35,044 nucleotides of DNA from Paeniroseomonas aquatica (GTDB lineage Bacteria; Pseudomonadota; Alphaproteobacteria; Acetobacterales; Acetobacteraceae), in NCBI RefSeq assembly GCF_030409335.1, contig NZ_JAUFPN010000193.1, positions 4,677 to 39,720 on the forward strand, given 5' to 3'. This document shows, piece after piece, positions 1 to 10,898 of this stretch. Numbering within the stretch: position 1 is the stretch's first letter; every line of letters starts with the position of its first letter. The notes below the pieces were generated by a model. The model saw nothing but the letters and a program-made list of their open reading frames with translations. It was not told the DNA's origin and did no database searches. Both the position numbers and the translations under genes were made by a program.

Positions 1-1
1 G

Positions 2-85
2 CGGCCGGCGCCGCCGGCCGAGCCGGCCACGCCGGCGCCACCGGCCGCGACGGCGCCCCCCGCCGAGCCTGCGGCGCGGCCCTGA
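2..85 (+). CDS. C-terminal end of an upstream gene (partial)
   Basis: An open frame enters from the left edge and stops at TGA 83-85. The 27 visible codons are almost only Pro, Ala, Glu and Thr, the composition of a disordered tail, so the product cannot be named. A strong hairpin directly follows the stop, which supports a real gene end. With no start visible, it remains possible that this is non-coding GC-rich DNA. Confidence 0.45.
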   Translation, partial: RPAPPAEPATPAPPAATAPPAEPAARP

Positions 86-94
86 CGGATCGGT

Positions 95-121
95 GGGGGT
101 GCGGCGCCGGGCCGCACCCCC
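95..121 (+). terminator. Hairpin terminator after the partial gene
   Basis: An 11-bp perfect stem (GGGGGTGCGGC at 95-105 with its complement at 111-121) closes a 5-nt loop, 9 bases after the stop codon. No T-run follows, so it may act as a Rho-assisted or mRNA-stabilising hairpin. Confidence 0.6.
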
Positions 122-146
122 ATCACCGGGTGGCGCAATAGGCGCT

Positions 147-172
147 GCAACCCAAGTGTCCTAGTCTTCGCT
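147..172 (+). promoter_or_regulatory. Weak EcfG-like promoter candidate upstream of the Do-like protease
   Basis: GCAAC at 147-151, a 17-nt spacer and CGCT at 169-172 resemble the extracytoplasmic stress pattern GGAAC-N16/17-CGTT, with one mismatch in each box. It lies 56 nt before the gene start. It is listed mainly because two better matches occur near 19.1 and 22.2 kb. Confidence 0.2.
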
Positions 173-228
173 AACAAGCCGGCCGGCGGGAAGCATGCGC
201 TTCCCCCTTCGCCCCCGAGGTGTCCCCG

Positions 229-1803
<1,575 letters not shown>

Positions 1804-1810
1804 GACTGAG

Positions 1811-1836
1811 GCGGGGGCCGGGCGACCGGCCCCCGC
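1811..1836. terminator. Hairpin between convergent genes
   Basis: A perfect 11-bp stem (GCGGGGGCCGG at 1811-1821 with its complement at 1826-1836) and a GCGA tetraloop lie 7 nt after the protease stop and 18 nt from the convergent hydrolase stop. It can serve both strands. Confidence 0.7.
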
Positions 1837-1854
1837 ACCACCGGGCGGCGGGCG

Positions 1855-2796
1855 TCAGTCGCCCGCCCCGCCCTCGAGGAAGGCCCGCAGCGCCCGCGCC
1901 GAGGCCTCCGGCGCCTCTTCCATCGGCACGTGGCCGATCCCGGGCAGGATCACCGTCCGCGCATCGGGCAGGGCGCGCGCGTAGTCGGCGGCATGGGCGG
2001 CCGGCACCGCGCCGTCCCGCTCGCCCCAGAGCAGCAGCACCGGCACACGGATCGTCGCCAGGATCGGCTCGGGCGGCAGCAGGCGCGACTGCAGCAGGCG
2101 GTCGAGGATGGCCTGCCGCACCCCGGGCGCGAGCAGCATGGCGTGGTAGCGCTCCACCACCGCATCCGTCAGCACGCCGGGCACGGCGTAGGCGTTCCGC
2201 ATCGTCCGGCGCAGCAGCGGCTTCGGCGCGGTATAGGGCAGCAGCCGCATCAGCCAGGGCAGCTTCTCGGGCGCGCGGCCGTATTCGCGGCCCATGCTGG
2301 CGAAACCGTCCGGCGCCATGAGCACGAGCTTCGGGACGCGCGCCGGCTCGGCCGCGGCGAAGCGCCAGGCGATCCGCCCGCCCATGGAGGAGCCGACCAC
2401 CGCCGCCTGCCCGATCCCGAGCCGGTCCAGCAGCGCCGCCAGCACGGCGATGCCCCGCTCGTCGGAGTAGTCGCCGGTCGGGTCGGGCCCGGTCAGGCCG
2501 AAGCCCGGCAGGTCGAGCGAGACCAGGCGGAAGCGGTCCTGCAGCAGCGGCGCCCAGGCCTCCCAGGTGTGCAGGGAGGAGCCGAAGCCGTGGATCAGCA
2601 GCACCGCCGGGCCGTCGCGCGGCCCGGTGTCGCGGATGTGGAGCCGCACCCCGGCCGCCTCGACGAAGCGGGAGGGCGGCGGCGCCCAGCGGCGCTCCAG
2701 CGCGGCACGGGGCAGGTCGGGGTTGTAGAGCCAGATCCCGGCCGCCAGCAGCAGGACGCCCAGCGCCACGACGATGATGGTCACGGCACGGTGCAT
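1855..2796 (-). CDS. Membrane-anchored alpha/beta hydrolase
   Basis: An alpha/beta-hydrolase-fold enzyme of 313 residues; the substrate is unknown. One hydrophobic segment at residues 5-23 looks like an uncleaved anchor or signal sequence, placing the catalytic domain in the periplasm. The oxyanion HGFG motif is at 69-72. The nucleophile is S137 in GSSMG, the acid is D261 (WGERDG), and the histidine is H289 (GIGHVPMEE). ATG 2796 is preceded by GGGAGGAT at good spacing. It lies 208 bp downstream of the sulfur operon on the same strand, and that gap makes its membership doubtful. An esterase or a meta-cleavage-product-hydrolase-like enzyme are both possible. Confidence 0.88.
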   Translation of the reverse strand: MHRAVTIIVVALGVLLLAAGIWLYNPDLPRAALERRWAPPPSRFVEAAGVRLHIRDTGPRDGPAVLLIHGFGSSLHTWEAWAPLLQDRFRLVSLDLPGFGLTGPDPTGDYSDERGIAVLAALLDRLGIGQAAVVGSSMGGRIAWRFAAAEPARVPKLVLMAPDGFASMGREYGRAPEKLPWLMRLLPYTAPKPLLRRTMRNAYAVPGVLTDAVVERYHAMLLAPGVRQAILDRLLQSRLLPPEPILATIRVPVLLLWGERDGAVPAAHAADYARALPDARTVILPGIGHVPMEEAPEASARALRAFLEGGAGD

Positions 2797-3004
2797 CCCG
2801 ATCCTCCCGCCGCCGCAGGCCGGCAGGCTTCCGTGCCAGATATGCGGCGGCGGCGGCGCTTGTCATCGGCAGCCCGCCGGCATGGACCGGCCCGCCCCCG
2901 GCCATCCGCGCCGCCGCCCCCGTGCCGCCGGCAGGCCGGGGCCGACCTCGCTCACCCCGGACCGCGGCGCCGGCCCGAAGCCGGGGCGAGGCGGGCGGCC
3001 GCGG

Positions 3005-3205
3005 TCAGGCGCTGCGGCGGTCGAGCGGACAGGTGTTCAGCCCGAGCAGGCTGTAGACCGGGCAGGTGCCGATCAGCCCGGTCGCCAGCGGCACCAGGCC
3101 GATCAGCCCCCACCAGCCGAGCGGGCCGAACCAGCCGAGGGCCAGGAGCAGCAGCCCGGCCGCGATCCGCAGTCCCTTGTCGATGCCACCCACGTTGCGT
3201 GTCAT
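3005..3205 (-). CDS. DUF2892 (YgaP-type) small membrane protein
   Basis: A 66-residue inner-membrane protein with two hydrophobic helices (about 10-28 and 31-47) and a Cys-containing tail (GTCPVYSLLG, then NTCP), which matches the DUF2892 family. Such proteins occur alone or fused to rhodanese domains and accompany sulfur-oxidation and persulfide genes. AGGAG lies upstream of ATG 3205. It is the last gene of the minus-strand sulfur operon, 27 nt after the YeeE/YedE pair. The two cysteines could carry a persulfide, but this is inference. Confidence 0.88.
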   Translation of the reverse strand: MTRNVGGIDKGLRIAAGLLLLALGWFGPLGWWGLIGLVPLATGLIGTCPVYSLLGLNTCPLDRRSA

Positions 3206-3232
3206 GGTCTTTCTCCTGCCAAGACGCGGAGA

Positions 3233-3718
3233 TTAGCGGCGCCGGCCGGAACCGCATTGCGCTGGCGCAACCTGTCCGGGGCCATCGCGGCCGGGGCGGG
3301 GCGTGGCGCCGCCCTCGGCCAGGCGGTGGAGCCCCATCCCGGCCAGCATCGCCGCCACGAAGCCCAGCACCGGCCAGCCGCCGAAGCCGAGCGAGGCCAG
3401 CGCCGGCCCCGGGCAGAAGCCCGCCAGCCCCCAGCCGATGCCGAAGAGCGCGGCGCCGCCGAGCAGCCGCGCGTCGATCCGCCGCCGCGCCGGCGGCGCG
3501 AAGGCCGGGGCGCAGAGCGGCGCCGGCATCCGGCCGCCGAGCTGGAAGCCGAGCGCCGCCACCGGGATCGCCGCCGCCATGACGAAGGCGAGGCTCGGGT
3601 CCCAGTCGCCGGCGACATCGAGGAAGCCCAGCACCTTGGCCGGGTTCACCATGCCGGAGACGACGAGGCCGAGGCCGAACAGCAGGCCGGCGGCGAGGGC
3701 GGCCAGGATCCGCGGCAC
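3233..3718 (-). CDS. YeeE/YedE-type transporter, C-terminal half (DUF6691-like)
   Basis: A 161-residue membrane protein forming the second half of a split YeeE/YedE sulfur-compound permease. It shows about four hydrophobic segments, a [12 protein letters not shown] motif near residue 21, and the family signature [10 protein letters not shown] with C102. The family includes the thiosulfate importer TsuA. The start is taken as GTG 3718, because GGGGAG precedes it by 8 nt; the ATG at 3739 lies inside the preceding gene and lacks a ribosome site. Only 4 nt separate it from the stop of its partner, so equal production of both halves is likely. Confidence 0.85.
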   Translation of the reverse strand: MPRILAALAAGLLFGLGLVVSGMVNPAKVLGFLDVAGDWDPSLAFVMAAAIPVAALGFQLGGRMPAPLCAPAFAPPARRRIDARLLGGAALFGIGWGLAGFCPGPALASLGFGGWPVLGFVAAMLAGMGLHRLAEGGATPRPGRDGPGQVAPAQCGSGRRR

Positions 3719-3722
3719 CGGC

Positions 3723-4145
3723 TCAGCTCCCCAGCACATGGCGCGCGACGAAGACCGTCGCCGCCGCCGTCGCCATGAAGACGCCCGTCGCCGCGATCGA
3801 GCGCGGCGAGAGCCGGGCGATGCCGCAGACGCCGTGCCCGCTGGTGCAGCCGGTGCCGAGCCGGGTGCCGAAGCCGACCAGCAGCCCGGCCAGGGCCAGC
3901 CGCGCCGGCCCCGCCGCGACCAGCGCCTCCGGCGCGCCGAAGGCCGCGGCGGCGACCAGCGGCGCCCCGACCAGGCCGGCGAGGAAGGCGAGCCGCCAGC
4001 CGCGCTCGCCGGCCGGCGCCCCGGCGAGGCCGCCGAGGATGCCGCTGATGCCGGCGATGCGGCCGAGCGCGACCCAGAGCAGCGCCGCCGCGGCGCCGAT
4101 CAGCGCGCCGCCCGCCGCGGCCGACCAGGGGGTGAATTGCGTCAT
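3723..4145 (-). CDS. YeeE/YedE-type transporter, N-terminal half
   Basis: A 140-residue membrane protein, the first half of the split YeeE/YedE permease. Hydrophobic segments lie at about 10-28, 51-68, 80-94 and 117-135. The motif [12 protein letters not shown] at 97-108 contains C100 and C107, the type of cysteine pair that relays sulfur anions in TsuA-like channels. GGAGG precedes ATG 4145. It is followed after 4 nt by its partner and lies 18 nt behind the metallo-hydrolase gene, in the same sulfur operon. Confidence 0.88.
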   Translation of the reverse strand: MTQFTPWSAAAGGALIGAAAALLWVALGRIAGISGILGGLAGAPAGERGWRLAFLAGLVGAPLVAAAAFGAPEALVAAGPARLALAGLLVGFGTRLGTGCTSGHGVCGIARLSPRSIAATGVFMATAAATVFVARHVLGS

Positions 4146-4163
4146 CCGGGCCTCCGTCGCGGG

Positions 4164-5057
4164 TCAGAGGATGTCGAGCGGCACCTTGAGGAAGCGCTTG
4201 CCGTCAGGGCCCGGCGCCGGCAGCCGCCCGGCCTGCATGTTCACCTGGATCGAGGGGATGATCAGCCGCGGCATGGCCAGCGTCCCGTCGCGCGCGGTGC
4301 GCATGGCGACGAATTCCTCCTCGCCGATGCCGTCGCGGACATGGATGTTGTGCGCCCGCTCCTCGGCGACGGTGGTTTCCCAGCGGATCTCCCGCCCGTT
4401 CGGGCCGTAGTCGTGGCACATGAAGAGCCGCGTCGCCGGCGGCAGCGCCAGCACCCGCCGGATGGAGCGGTAGAGCACCCGGGCGTCGCCGCCGGGGAAG
4501 TCGGCCCGCGCGGTGCCGCCGTCCGGCATGAAGAGCGTGTCGCCGACGAAGGCGGCATCGCCGATCACATGCGTCATGCAGGCGGGCGTGTGGCCGGGGG
4601 TGTGCAGCGCCACCGCGGTCAGCCCACCGATCCGGTAGCTGTCGCCGTCGTGGAACAGCCGGTCGAACTGGCTGCCGTCGCGGCGGAACTCGGTGCCCTC
4701 GTTGAAGACCTTGCCGAAGGTCTCCTGCACCTCGGTGATGCGGTCGCCGATGCCGATGCGGCCGCCGAGCTCGCGCTGGATGTAGGGCGCGGCCGAGAGG
4801 TGGTCGGCATGCACATGCGTCTCGATCAGCCATTCGAGGCGGAGGCCGTGCGCGCGGACATGGGCGATGATCGCATCCGCCGAGCGGGCGGCGGTGCGCC
4901 CCGCCGCCCAGTCGAGGTCGAGCACGCTGTCGACGACGGCGCAGGCGGCGGAGGCAGGGTCCTTCACCACGTAGCTGATGGTGTTGGTCTCCGCATCGAA
5001 GAAGGGCGTGACCTCCGGCCTTGTGCCGGCGTCGATGCCCGCGGGAATGTCCGACAT
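4164..5057 (-). CDS. blh: Persulfide-dioxygenase-like MBL-fold hydrolase (ETHE1/Blh type)
   Basis: A metallo-beta-lactamase-fold protein of 297 residues, most like ETHE1 persulfide dioxygenases and the Blh protein of BigR operons. These oxidise glutathione persulfide to sulfite using one iron. The THVHADH motif at 80-86 supplies H81, H83 and D85; further ligands are H156 (HTPGH) and D173 (GDTLF), with H215 in the MCHDYGP segment. In ETHE1 the iron is bound by two His and one Asp, probably H81, H156 and D173 here. A TauE/SafE gene upstream and YeeE/YedE genes downstream agree with sulfite and thiosulfate traffic. AAGGA precedes ATG 5057. Confidence 0.88.
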   Translation of the reverse strand: MSDIPAGIDAGTRPEVTPFFDAETNTISYVVKDPASAACAVVDSVLDLDWAAGRTAARSADAIIAHVRAHGLRLEWLIETHVHADHLSAAPYIQRELGGRIGIGDRITEVQETFGKVFNEGTEFRRDGSQFDRLFHDGDSYRIGGLTAVALHTPGHTPACMTHVIGDAAFVGDTLFMPDGGTARADFPGGDARVLYRSIRRVLALPPATRLFMCHDYGPNGREIRWETTVAEERAHNIHVRDGIGEEEFVAMRTARDGTLAMPRLIIPSIQVNMQAGRLPAPGPDGKRFLKVPLDIL

Positions 5058-5086
5058 GGCGATATCCTTCTTGTGGCGCGGTGCTG

Positions 5087-5857
5087 TCAGGCGTGGCCGA
5101 CCGAGCGCCAGATGATGGTGAGGGCCACGGTGAAGACGATGCCGGCGAAGATCCGGTTCAGCGTGTTGCGGTCGGCGGCGAGCCGGCAGGCGGCGCGCAT
5201 GCCGAGCCAGCCGCCGCCGATCCCGCCGGCGATGAATTGTGCGGCGACCGCCCAGTCCACCAGGCCGGAGGCGGCGTAGTTCATGGCGGTCGCCAGGCCG
5301 AAGACGCCGACCGCGAGCAGCGAGGTGCCGACGGCGTTGAGCATCGACATGCCGGTCGCCAGGATCAGCCCGGGCACGATCAGGAAGCCGCCGCCGATCC
5401 CGAAGAAGCCCGACAGCAGCCCGACGCCGAGGCCGACGCCGCCGACCCGCAGGGCCATGGCCCGGGTGAGCGCGGCCGGGGCCGCGCCCGCGCCGTCGCG
5501 CCGCGGCCGCAGCATGGCGCCGCCGATCACGATCATCATGACCGCGAACAGCAAAATCAGCCGCTCGCCGTCGACCGCCTTGCCGAGGGTCGAGCCGGCC
5601 AGCGCCCCGAGGACACCGGCCAGGGAGAAGGCCGCGGCGATGCTCCAGCGGACGTTGCCGGCCCGGGCGTGCCCGACGAAATTGACGAAGGCATTGGCCG
5701 AGACCGCCAGCGCCCCGGTGCCGAGTGCCACATGCGGCGAGAGGCCCACGGCATAGAGCAGCAGCGGCGTGGCGACGATGGAGCCGCCGCCGCCGATCAG
5801 CCCGAGCACGAAGCCGACGATGCCGCCGGAGCCGAGCGAGAGGGCCGCCTGCATCAT
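5087..5857 (-). CDS. TauE/SafE-family sulfite/anion exporter
   Basis: A membrane permease of 256 residues with about eight hydrophobic segments and the two-fold repeated TauE/SafE glycine signatures, GLIGGGGSIVATPLLL near residue 20 and GFFGIGGGFLIVPGL near 150. Family members export sulfite or sulfoacetate. The gene starts inside the stop of the repressor gene (ATGA at 5857-5854), so translation is coupled. A second in-frame ATG follows immediately. Position beside a persulfide-dioxygenase-like gene suggests removal of the sulfite it makes, which is inference. Confidence 0.9.
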   Translation of the reverse strand: MMQAALSLGSGGIVGFVLGLIGGGGSIVATPLLLYAVGLSPHVALGTGALAVSANAFVNFVGHARAGNVRWSIAAAFSLAGVLGALAGSTLGKAVDGERLILLFAVMMIVIGGAMLRPRRDGAGAAPAALTRAMALRVGGVGLGVGLLSGFFGIGGGFLIVPGLILATGMSMLNAVGTSLLAVGVFGLATAMNYAASGLVDWAVAAQFIAGGIGGGWLGMRAACRLAADRNTLNRIFAGIVFTVALTIIWRSVGHA

Positions 5858-6273
5858 GGCCGCGGCCCCTTGGCCGGCGGCAGGTCCCAGCCGGCGGCGG
5901 CGAAGACCCCGGCCTCGCCGGCGGGCCGGGGCGGGGTGGCGGCGCGGGGCTGCGGCAGGCTCACCAGGATCCGCTCCGGCGGCGGCGCGGCGGGGCCGCC
6001 CATGGCCTGGCGCAGCGCCTCCAGCATGCCGGCGACCCGGCGGTCGGCCAGGCGGTAGACCACCGACTTCGCCTCGCGCCGGGTGGCCACCAGCCCCGCC
6101 TCGCGGAGCGCCGCGAGCTGCTGCGAGAGGTTGGGCTGCCGCAGGCCGAGCTCGGCCTCGAAGCCGGCGACCGCCAGCTCACCCTCGAGCAGGCGGCAGA
6201 GGATGCGGAGCCGCATCGGGTGGGCCAGCCCGCGGAGGAAGTCGGCGGCGGCCTCCGGGTCGCAGCCGGTCAT
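5854..6273 (-). CDS. bigR: BigR/SqrR-like ArsR-family repressor
   Basis: A winged-helix ArsR repressor of 139 residues. The helix-turn-helix is clear (LGLRQPNLSQQLAALREAGL at 42-61), followed by a wing with VVYRLAD. In BigR and SqrR two cysteines form a polysulfide bridge that releases DNA. Here the first is present (C26, in the RILCRLLEGE context), but the usual C-terminal partner, expected near residue 92 (QAMGG), is absent; the only other cysteine is C4. A Pro/Ala-rich tail of about 45 residues is added. The gene overlaps both neighbours by ATGA, so it is regulated with them and probably represses its own operon through the 7005-7024 palindrome. Confidence 0.85.
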   Translation of the reverse strand: MTGCDPEAAADFLRGLAHPMRLRILCRLLEGELAVAGFEAELGLRQPNLSQQLAALREAGLVATRREAKSVVYRLADRRVAGMLEALRQAMGGPAAPPPERILVSLPQPRAATPPRPAGEAGVFAAAGWDLPPAKGPRP

Positions 6274-6974
6274 GGCCGCGCCGCCCGAGAGAGGTAGTAC
6301 CAGTCCGGCGCGCCGGCGGCGCTGCGCGCGGCGGCCTCCTGCACGGTCAGCGGCGGCGGCAGCACCCCGGCCTCGCCGGGCCGCCAGTCGGCCGGGGTCG
6401 AGAGGCCGGAGGCGTCGCTCTCCTGCAGCGCCGCCAGGGTGCGCAGCAGCTCCTCGACGCTGCGGCCGGTGGTCATCGGGTAGTAGCTCAGCATCCGGAT
6501 GCTGCCGGAAGGGTCGATCAGGAAGCTGCCGCGGACCGTCGCGGTGCTGGTGTCGGCCGGGTGGAGCATGCCGTAGGCGCGGGCCAGCCCCATCGAGATG
6601 TCCTCGGCGATGGGGAAGGGGATCTCGACGCCGAAGCCGGCCTCGATGCTGCGGACCCAGGCGAGGTGGGCGAAGAGGCTGTCGACCGAGAGGCCGAGCA
6701 GCTCGCAGCCGAGCGCCTGGAAGCGGCCATGGGCGCGGGCGAAGGCGATGAACTCCGAGGTGCAGACCGGGGTGAAGTCGGCGGGGTGGGAGAACAGCAG
6801 CAGCCAGCGGCCACGATAGTCGGCGAGGCTGCGCTCGCCGCGCGTGGTGCGCACGCGGAAGGGCATGGCCGCGGCGCCGAGGCGGGGCACCCAGCCGGTC
6901 GCCGCCTCGGGCAGGGCGGGGGCCGCGTCGCGCAGGGCGGGCTCGGGGGGTGGGGCGTCGGGCGGTATCGGCAT
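6270..6974 (-). CDS. 1-Cys (Prx6-type) peroxiredoxin
   Basis: A thiol peroxidase of 234 residues. The peroxidatic cysteine is C71 in the motif DFTPVCTSEF, and the Prx6 hallmark SVDSLFAHLAW follows near residue 95. C90 is the only other cysteine and lies too close to be a typical resolving residue. The C-terminal 1-Cys domain includes WRPGEAGVLPPP. An extension of about 35 Pro/Ala-rich residues precedes the thioredoxin fold. ATG 6974 has AGGAAGG at 8 nt. It is the first gene of the operon, and its stop overlaps the repressor start (ATGA), suggesting that peroxide or persulfide reduction belongs to the same response. Confidence 0.9.
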   Translation of the reverse strand: MPIPPDAPPPEPALRDAAPALPEAATGWVPRLGAAAMPFRVRTTRGERSLADYRGRWLLLFSHPADFTPVCTSEFIAFARAHGRFQALGCELLGLSVDSLFAHLAWVRSIEAGFGVEIPFPIAEDISMGLARAYGMLHPADTSTATVRGSFLIDPSGSIRMLSYYPMTTGRSVEELLRTLAALQESDASGLSTPADWRPGEAGVLPPPLTVQEAAARSAAGAPDWYYLSRAARP

Positions 6975-7004
6975 GTGGCAAGCCTTCCTGATCGCCGCTT
7001 TATG

Positions 7005-7024
7005 TATTATAGATTTGTATAATA
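7005..7024 (-). promoter_or_regulatory. Probable operator and -10 element of the sulfur operon
   Basis: A perfect inverted repeat, TATTATA-N6-TATAATA, stands in the only strongly AT-rich patch of this region, 31 nt before the peroxiredoxin start. On the minus strand, TATAAT (7011-7006) forms a consensus -10 box inside it, giving a 5' leader of about 25 nt; the matching -35 position is poor. ArsR-family operators are typically AT-rich palindromes overlapping the promoter, so the BigR-like repressor is the natural ligand. Confidence 0.65.
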
Positions 7025-7072
7025 TCAAGTGATGCGACTTGGCATTGCCGCGGCCCGCGGCGCGGCGGCGGT

Positions 7073-7969
7073 TCAGGCCCCCGGGATGATCTCGGCCGCG
7101 CGGTAGCCCTGGGCGAAGAGCAGCGCCCGCAGGTCGGCATGGTCCACCCGGGCGCGGGCGGCGGCGGCGACCACCGGCTTGGCCCGCCAGGCGACGCCGA
7201 GCCCGGCCGCCTGCAGCATGGCCAGGTCGTTCGCCCCGTCCCCCACGGTCAGCGCCGCGCTCAGCGGCAGGCCATGCTCGGCCGCCAGCCGCTTGAGGGT
7301 GGCCAGCTTGGCGTCGCGGTCGAGGATCGGCTCCGCCACCGTGCCGGCCAGCTTGCCATCGGCCAGCTCCAGGGTGTTGGAGTAGTGGGCATGGAACCCC
7401 AGCCGCTCCGCCACCCGCCCGGTGAACCAGGTGAAGCCGCCCGAGACGATGGCGCAATGCGCGCCATTCGCCCGCATGGTGGCGACCAGCGCCTGGGCGC
7501 CGGGGGTGATCTCGGTCGCCTCCCAGGTGCGCTGCAGGGCGCTCTCGTCCAGCCCCTTCAGCATGCCGACGCGCTCGATGAGGGCGGCGCGGAAATCCAG
7601 CTCGCCATTCATCGAGCGGCGGGTGATCCCGGCGATCCGCTCCTTCAGCCCGGCGAAGGCGGCCATCTCGTCCAGCGTCTCGGTGGTGACGATGGTGCTG
7701 TCCATGTCGGCGAGCAGAAGCCGCTTGCGGCGGCCTTCGGACAGGGTGGCGATGGCATCGACCGGCGCCTCGCCCAGGGTCGCCCGGGCGGCGGCGATGG
7801 CCTGTTCTGGCGCGAGGCCGGCGAAGGGGATGTCGGCGGCCTCGGCCTCGGCCAGCCAGTCCGGCGTGCCGGCGTCGGCGCCGAGCGCGGCCAGGGCGGC
7901 GCGGACCCGGGCGAGGGTCGGGGTGTCGAGGTCCCCCGCGGGGGCGACCAGGGTCAGGATATGGGACAT
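7073..7969 (-). CDS. serB: Phosphoserine phosphatase
   Basis: Removes phosphate from O-phosphoserine in the last step of serine synthesis. The 298-residue protein has an ACT-like N-terminal region (about 1-75) and a HAD phosphatase domain. The catalytic motif DMDST has D88 as nucleophile and D90 as acid/base. Motif II is in VSGGFTWF, and motif III/IV includes GDGANDLAML. The length is normal for SerB. No clear ribosome site stands before ATG 7969. The gene is divergent from miaA with only 29 bp between starts, so the two promoters must overlap the gene ends. Confidence 0.95.
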   Translation of the reverse strand: MSHILTLVAPAGDLDTPTLARVRAALAALGADAGTPDWLAEAEAADIPFAGLAPEQAIAAARATLGEAPVDAIATLSEGRRKRLLLADMDSTIVTTETLDEMAAFAGLKERIAGITRRSMNGELDFRAALIERVGMLKGLDESALQRTWEATEITPGAQALVATMRANGAHCAIVSGGFTWFTGRVAERLGFHAHYSNTLELADGKLAGTVAEPILDRDAKLATLKRLAAEHGLPLSAALTVGDGANDLAMLQAAGLGVAWRAKPVVAAAARARVDHADLRALLFAQGYRAAEIIPGA

Positions 7970-7998
7970 GCGGGCCGGACCATGCCGCCGGCCGTGGC

Positions 7999-8943
7999 AT
8001 GACGCAACGCCCGCTCGCCCTGCTCGTCGCCGGGCCCACCGCCAGCGGCAAGTCGGCCCTCGCCCTGGCGCTGGCGCGGCGCTTCGGCGGCACCGTCATC
8101 AATGCCGATTCCATGCAGCTCTACCGCGAGCTGCGGGTGCTGACGGCCCGCCCGACCGAGGCCGAGGAGGCCGCCGCGCCGCATCGCCTCTACGGCACCC
8201 GGCCCGCGGCCGAGCCGGCCAGCGTCGCCTGGTGGCGCGCCGCGGCGCTGGCCGAGATGGCGGCCGTGCCGCTGCCGATCCTCTGCGGCGGCACCGGGCT
8301 CTATTTCCTGTCGCTGACCGAGGGGCTCTCCGCCCTGCCGCCGGTGCCGCCCGCGGCGCGGGCCGAGGCCCGGGCCGCGCTCGCCGCGCTCGGCCCCGCC
8401 GCGATCCATGCCCGGCTCGATGCCGAGACCGCCGCCGGCCTCCGCCCCGGCGACAGCCAGCGCCTCGCCCGCGCCTATGAGGTGCTGCTCGGCACCGGCC
8501 GCGGCCTGGCGGCCTGGCAGCGGGAGGGGGCGCATACCGGGCCGGCGCCGTTCCGCTTCGCCGCGCTGCGGCTGGACCCGCCGCGGGAGGCGCTGCGGAA
8601 CGCCATCGCCGCCCGCTTCGACGCCATGCTGGGCGCCGGGGCGCTGGAGGAGGTGCGGGCGCTGGCGGCCCTGGGGCTCGACCCCGCCCTGCCGGCGATG
8701 CGGGCCCATGGCGTCCCGGAATTGCTGGCCCATATCAGGGGAGAGATGCCGCTGGAGGCTGCCCGGGCGCGGGCGGTGCTGCACACCGGCCAGTACACCA
8801 AGCGCCAGGCGACTTGGTTCCGCCACCATCCGCTGGCCGACCCGACCGACACGCATATCATCCATGCGCGGATCGGGGGCGTGACGCAATTTCAGGAAAG
8901 CCAACAGGCAGAAATCTTCGCATTTGTTGAGCGGTGGCGTTGA
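7999..8943 (+). CDS. miaA: tRNA dimethylallyltransferase
   Basis: Transfers a dimethylallyl group to A37 of tRNAs that read UNN codons. The 314-residue protein carries the P-loop GPTASGKS (11-18), the DSMQLYREL motif after strand 2 that binds the target base, and the GGTGLYFLSLTEGL segment typical of MiaA. The C-terminal helical region with HTGQYTKRQATWFR is also characteristic. ATG 7999 has no visible Shine-Dalgarno sequence and might be leaderless. A GC-rich hairpin (8951-8956 pairing with 8976-8981) separates it from ilvB. Confidence 0.96.
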   Translation: MTQRPLALLVAGPTASGKSALALALARRFGGTVINADSMQLYRELRVLTARPTEAEEAAAPHRLYGTRPAAEPASVAWWRAAALAEMAAVPLPILCGGTGLYFLSLTEGLSALPPVPPAARAEARAALAALGPAAIHARLDAETAAGLRPGDSQRLARAYEVLLGTGRGLAAWQREGAHTGPAPFRFAALRLDPPREALRNAIAARFDAMLGAGALEEVRALAALGLDPALPAMRAHGVPELLAHIRGEMPLEAARARAVLHTGQYTKRQATWFRHHPLADPTDTHIIHARIGGVTQFQESQQAEIFAFVERWR

Positions 8944-9031
8944 CGCGGCGCGGCGGCGGGTCTAACCCTCCGCCTCCGCCGCGACCCGGGGATCAACCCG
9001 GCGGGGCGATGTTGTGTCCGAGGAGCCCGCC

Positions 9032-10825
<1,794 letters not shown>

Positions 10826-10845
10826 CCCCGCCCTTGCCGTTCTCC

Positions 10846-10867
10846 CGCGGGGCGGCTACGCCCCGCG
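10846..10867 (+). other. Intercistronic hairpin between ilvB and ilvN
   Basis: A perfect 9-bp GC stem (CGCGGGGCG at 10846-10854 with its complement at 10859-10867) and a GCTA loop lie in the 73-bp gap between the two acetolactate synthase subunit genes. No T-run follows. It could protect the ilvB message or reduce read-through, setting the subunit ratio. Confidence 0.5.
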
Positions 10868-10898
10868 CGCGCATCCTCCTGCCGCATTGGCGTATCCC

